Of a stretch of DNA of 16,188 bases, positions 14,621-16,188 are shown in pieces (position 1 is the stretch's first letter; the number at the start of each line of letters is the position of its first letter). Source of the DNA: Candidatus Aminicenantes bacterium UBA4820 (GTDB lineage Bacteria > Acidobacteriota > UBA4820); NCBI GenBank assembly GCA_002402325.1, contig DHFQ01000001.1, forward strand, positions 5,240-21,427, in the 5' to 3' direction. A program made the position numbers and the translations under genes. The notes beneath the pieces are model-generated. The model was not told where the DNA came from and ran no database searches. It was given only the letters and a program-made list of their open reading frames with translations.

Positions 14621-15004
14621 ATGTCAAGGATAATGATTGTTGATGATTACAAACCCTTTTGTATAAAGTGGGCAGATTTTTTTGCCTCAAACTATCCAGG
14701 CAAGGCAATAATAGAAATTTTTACAAACCCCTTCTCCGCACTTCCACACCTTTCCTCAGATATTTCCCTTCTACTTGTTGACTACGAAATGCCCTTACTT
14801 GATGGAAAAAAGTTTCTTTACTATGCAACAAACAAAGGCGTCGATAAAAACAGAATAATAATTGCAAGTGCGAGAGATTCGGAACATTTACACAAAGAGT
14901 TTCCGCAAGGCTCATGTCTTGCTGTTATAAACAAAGATGACCCTGTGCAGAATAGCGCATTTTTGATGATAGTTGATTCAATAATGAGGAAAATTGAGTG
15001 TTGA
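14621..15004 (+). CDS. Stand-alone response-regulator receiver domain (CheY-like)
   Basis: A 127-residue protein consisting of one receiver domain and nothing else. All phosphorylation-site residues are visible: the acidic pair D8 and D9 (MIVDDYKPF), phospho-acceptor D54 (LLVDYEMPLLDG), the switch hydroxyl S83 (IIIASARD) and the conserved lysine K105 (AVINKDD). It therefore looks able to accept phosphate, but there is no output domain and no histidine kinase in the window. It has a strong GGAAGGGG ribosome site and its own extended -10 promoter. Its TGA overlaps the TTG start of the following rRNA methyltransferase gene by four bases, so the two are translated together. It could be a phosphorelay intermediate or a protein-interaction switch; the partner is unknown. 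Confidence 0.9.
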   Translation: MSRIMIVDDYKPFCIKWADFFASNYPGKAIIEIFTNPFSALPHLSSDISLLLVDYEMPLLDGKKFLYYATNKGVDKNRIIIASARDSEHLHKEFPQGSCLAVINKDDPVQNSAFLMIVDSIMRKIEC

Positions 15005-16188
15005 TTGAGGGAAAAACCCTTCCATCGCTTTTTCTTAAAAAAGGTGAAGGAAGAAGGTTTAAAAATAACCATCCGTGGGTATTTTCAAATGAACTAAAGG
15101 AAATTCCTAAAATAGAGAGCGGCTCTTTTGTTTCTCTTTACGACTTTAAAGGAGAGTTTCTTGCGATAGGTTATTTCAACCCTCATACGCTGATTGCCTT
15201 TAGAAAACTCTCATCTGAAAAATTCCTTGAAAAGGAGTTTATTTATCAAAGGATTTTGAAAGCAAAAGAGGTCAGGGATTCAATCTATGGGAAAAATGAG
15301 GCAAAAAGAGTAGTTTTTGGTGAATGTGATAACCTTCCCGGGCTAATCGTTGATTACTACGGTGATGTCATAACAATTCAAATTTTGACAGCAGGGATGG
15401 AGAGGCTAAAAGAAGAAATTGTGGATTCAATAAAGAGAATATTTAATCCAGAATCAATAATTTTGAGAAATGATCCCTCTGTAAGAGACCTTGAGGGGTT
15501 GAAAAAAGAAAAAATGGTTGTCTACGGAGAAAACTCCACAATCAGGACAAAATTCTCAGGGATTGATTTTGAGTTTGATGGTTTAAAGTGTCAAAAAACA
15601 GGGCTATTTCTTGATCAGAGGGAAAACATTAGATTACTTGATCACTTTGATTTTAAAGGGAAGAGAGTTCTTGACCTTTTTTCCTACTTTGGAAGTTCAG
15701 GGCTTTATTCATTACAAAAAGGTGCAAAGGAGACAATTTTTGTTGATTCTTCAGAATATGCAATTGAAATTGCAAAAGAGAGCGCAAAAAGAAATAACTT
15801 AAAAAATGGAGTATTTATAAAAGGTGATGTTTTTGATGTTTTAAAAGACCTTTCAAAAGAGAGATTTGATTTTATCTTTTCAGACCCGCCATCCTTTGCA
15901 AAGTCTTCAAAGATGATAAACGAAGCGATAAAAGGATACACAAACCTGAACTCAATGTGTTTTAAACTTTTAAAAGAGAAGGGAATCCTTATTGCATCAT
16001 CCTGCTCCTATCACATTTCCCTTGAAATTTTTTTTGAATCATTAAGGCAATCGGCAATAAGAAGCAAGAGAGATGCAAAACTTTTGTTTTACGGCATCCA
16101 ATCCTTTGACCATCCCGCCTTGCTCAATTTTCCTGAAAGTCTTTATTTAAAAACTATCTTTCTTATGGGGTCACTCATTAGCCGGTCG
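15001..16188 (+). CDS. rlmI: RlmI-type 23S rRNA (cytosine-C5) methyltransferase, 3'-truncated by window edge
   Basis: A 396-codon frame runs from TTG at 15001 to the right edge without a stop; the product is nearly full length (E. coli RlmI has 396 residues) but its end is not seen. The PUA-like N-terminus has the typical LKKGEGRRFKNNHPWVFSNE and GECDNLPGLIVDYY. QKTGLFLDQREN (about 200-211) follows, then the SAM-binding motif VLDLFSYFGSSG from 223 and an acidic VDSS, DPPSF at 295-299, and SCSYHIS with Cys335, where RlmI-type enzymes carry a conserved cysteine. In E. coli, RlmI makes m5C1962 in 23S rRNA using SAM. The TTG overlaps the receiver stop (TTGA), and GAGG lies upstream within the receiver gene. 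RlmK/RlmL-type or other COG1092 members remain possible. Confidence 0.88.
   Translation, partial: MIEGKTLPSLFLKKGEGRRFKNNHPWVFSNELKEIPKIESGSFVSLYDFKGEFLAIGYFNPHTLIAFRKLSSEKFLEKEFIYQRILKAKEVRDSIYGKNEAKRVVFGECDNLPGLIVDYYGDVITIQILTAGMERLKEEIVDSIKRIFNPESIILRNDPSVRDLEGLKKEKMVVYGENSTIRTKFSGIDFEFDGLKCQKTGLFLDQRENIRLLDHFDFKGKRVLDLFSYFGSSGLYSLQKGAKETIFVDSSEYAIEIAKESAKRNNLKNGVFIKGDVFDVLKDLSKERFDFIFSDPPSFAKSSKMINEAIKGYTNLNSMCFKLLKEKGILIASSCSYHISLEIFFESLRQSAIRSKRDAKLLFYGIQSFDHPALLNFPESLYLKTIFLMGSLISRS

Noticed and set aside
1..16188. CRISPR arrays, insertion sequences, phage genes, tRNA or rRNA
   Set aside because: No regular repeat-spacer pattern, transposase or integrase motifs, terminal repeats or structural RNA signatures were seen on either strand.

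Overview
The window is AT-rich bacterial DNA, visibly well below 50% GC, with dense gene packing, short spacers, several TTG/GTG starts and heavy AGA/AGG use for arginine. It carries eleven complete genes plus one gene cut by each window edge, all of cellular housekeeping or envelope type. I see no insertion sequence, phage gene, CRISPR array, tRNA or rRNA. The gene set (CstA, PPDK, AccB/AccC, a LipM/LplA-type protein, RecJ, an RlmI-type methyltransferase) and a large exported protein with a calcium-loop motif point to a free-living, probably anaerobic or facultative, uncultured bacterium. I cannot assign a phylum from sequence alone.

Layout. (1) 1-2006, minus: 5' part of a large exported protein with two DxDxDG-type loops; its 3' end lies outside the window. 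(2) 2007-2286: divergent spacer holding a perfect 9-bp inverted repeat in front of the exported-protein gene. (3) 2287-5385, plus: cstA followed by a cobalamin-type radical SAM gene. (4) 5400-7869, minus: accB-accC-thiE, tightly coupled, from a TTGACA-17-TATGAT promoter. (5) 7971-8693, plus: a small lipoate ligase/octanoyltransferase-type gene with a TTG start, divergent from accB. (6) 8690-9801, minus: a membrane-anchored rhodanese overlapping a MauE-type membrane protein, from a full-consensus promoter; the likely intrinsic terminator of this transcript lies inside the convergent lipoate gene. (7) 9874-14300, minus: recJ then pyruvate phosphate dikinase (ppdK), which also has its own extended -10 promoter. 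(8) 14301-14620: a 320-bp divergent regulatory spacer with operator-like repeats. (9) 14621-16188, plus: a stand-alone receiver-domain protein overlapping an RlmI-type 23S rRNA methyltransferase that runs off the right edge.

How the genes fit together. Several functions meet at the pyruvate/acetyl-CoA node: CstA (pyruvate or peptide uptake), PPDK (pyruvate-PEP interconversion), AccB/AccC (malonyl-CoA synthesis), ThiE (thiamine phosphate, leading to TPP) and the lipoyl-attachment protein (2-oxoacid dehydrogenases or glycine cleavage). They are in separate transcripts, so this is a theme rather than an operon. The least explained parts are the exported protein, the radical SAM gene beside cstA, the rhodanese/MauE pair, and the receiver/methyltransferase pair behind an array of three alternating AATCAATT elements. 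I found no clear evidence for a wholly new multi-gene system; these four are the best places to look.
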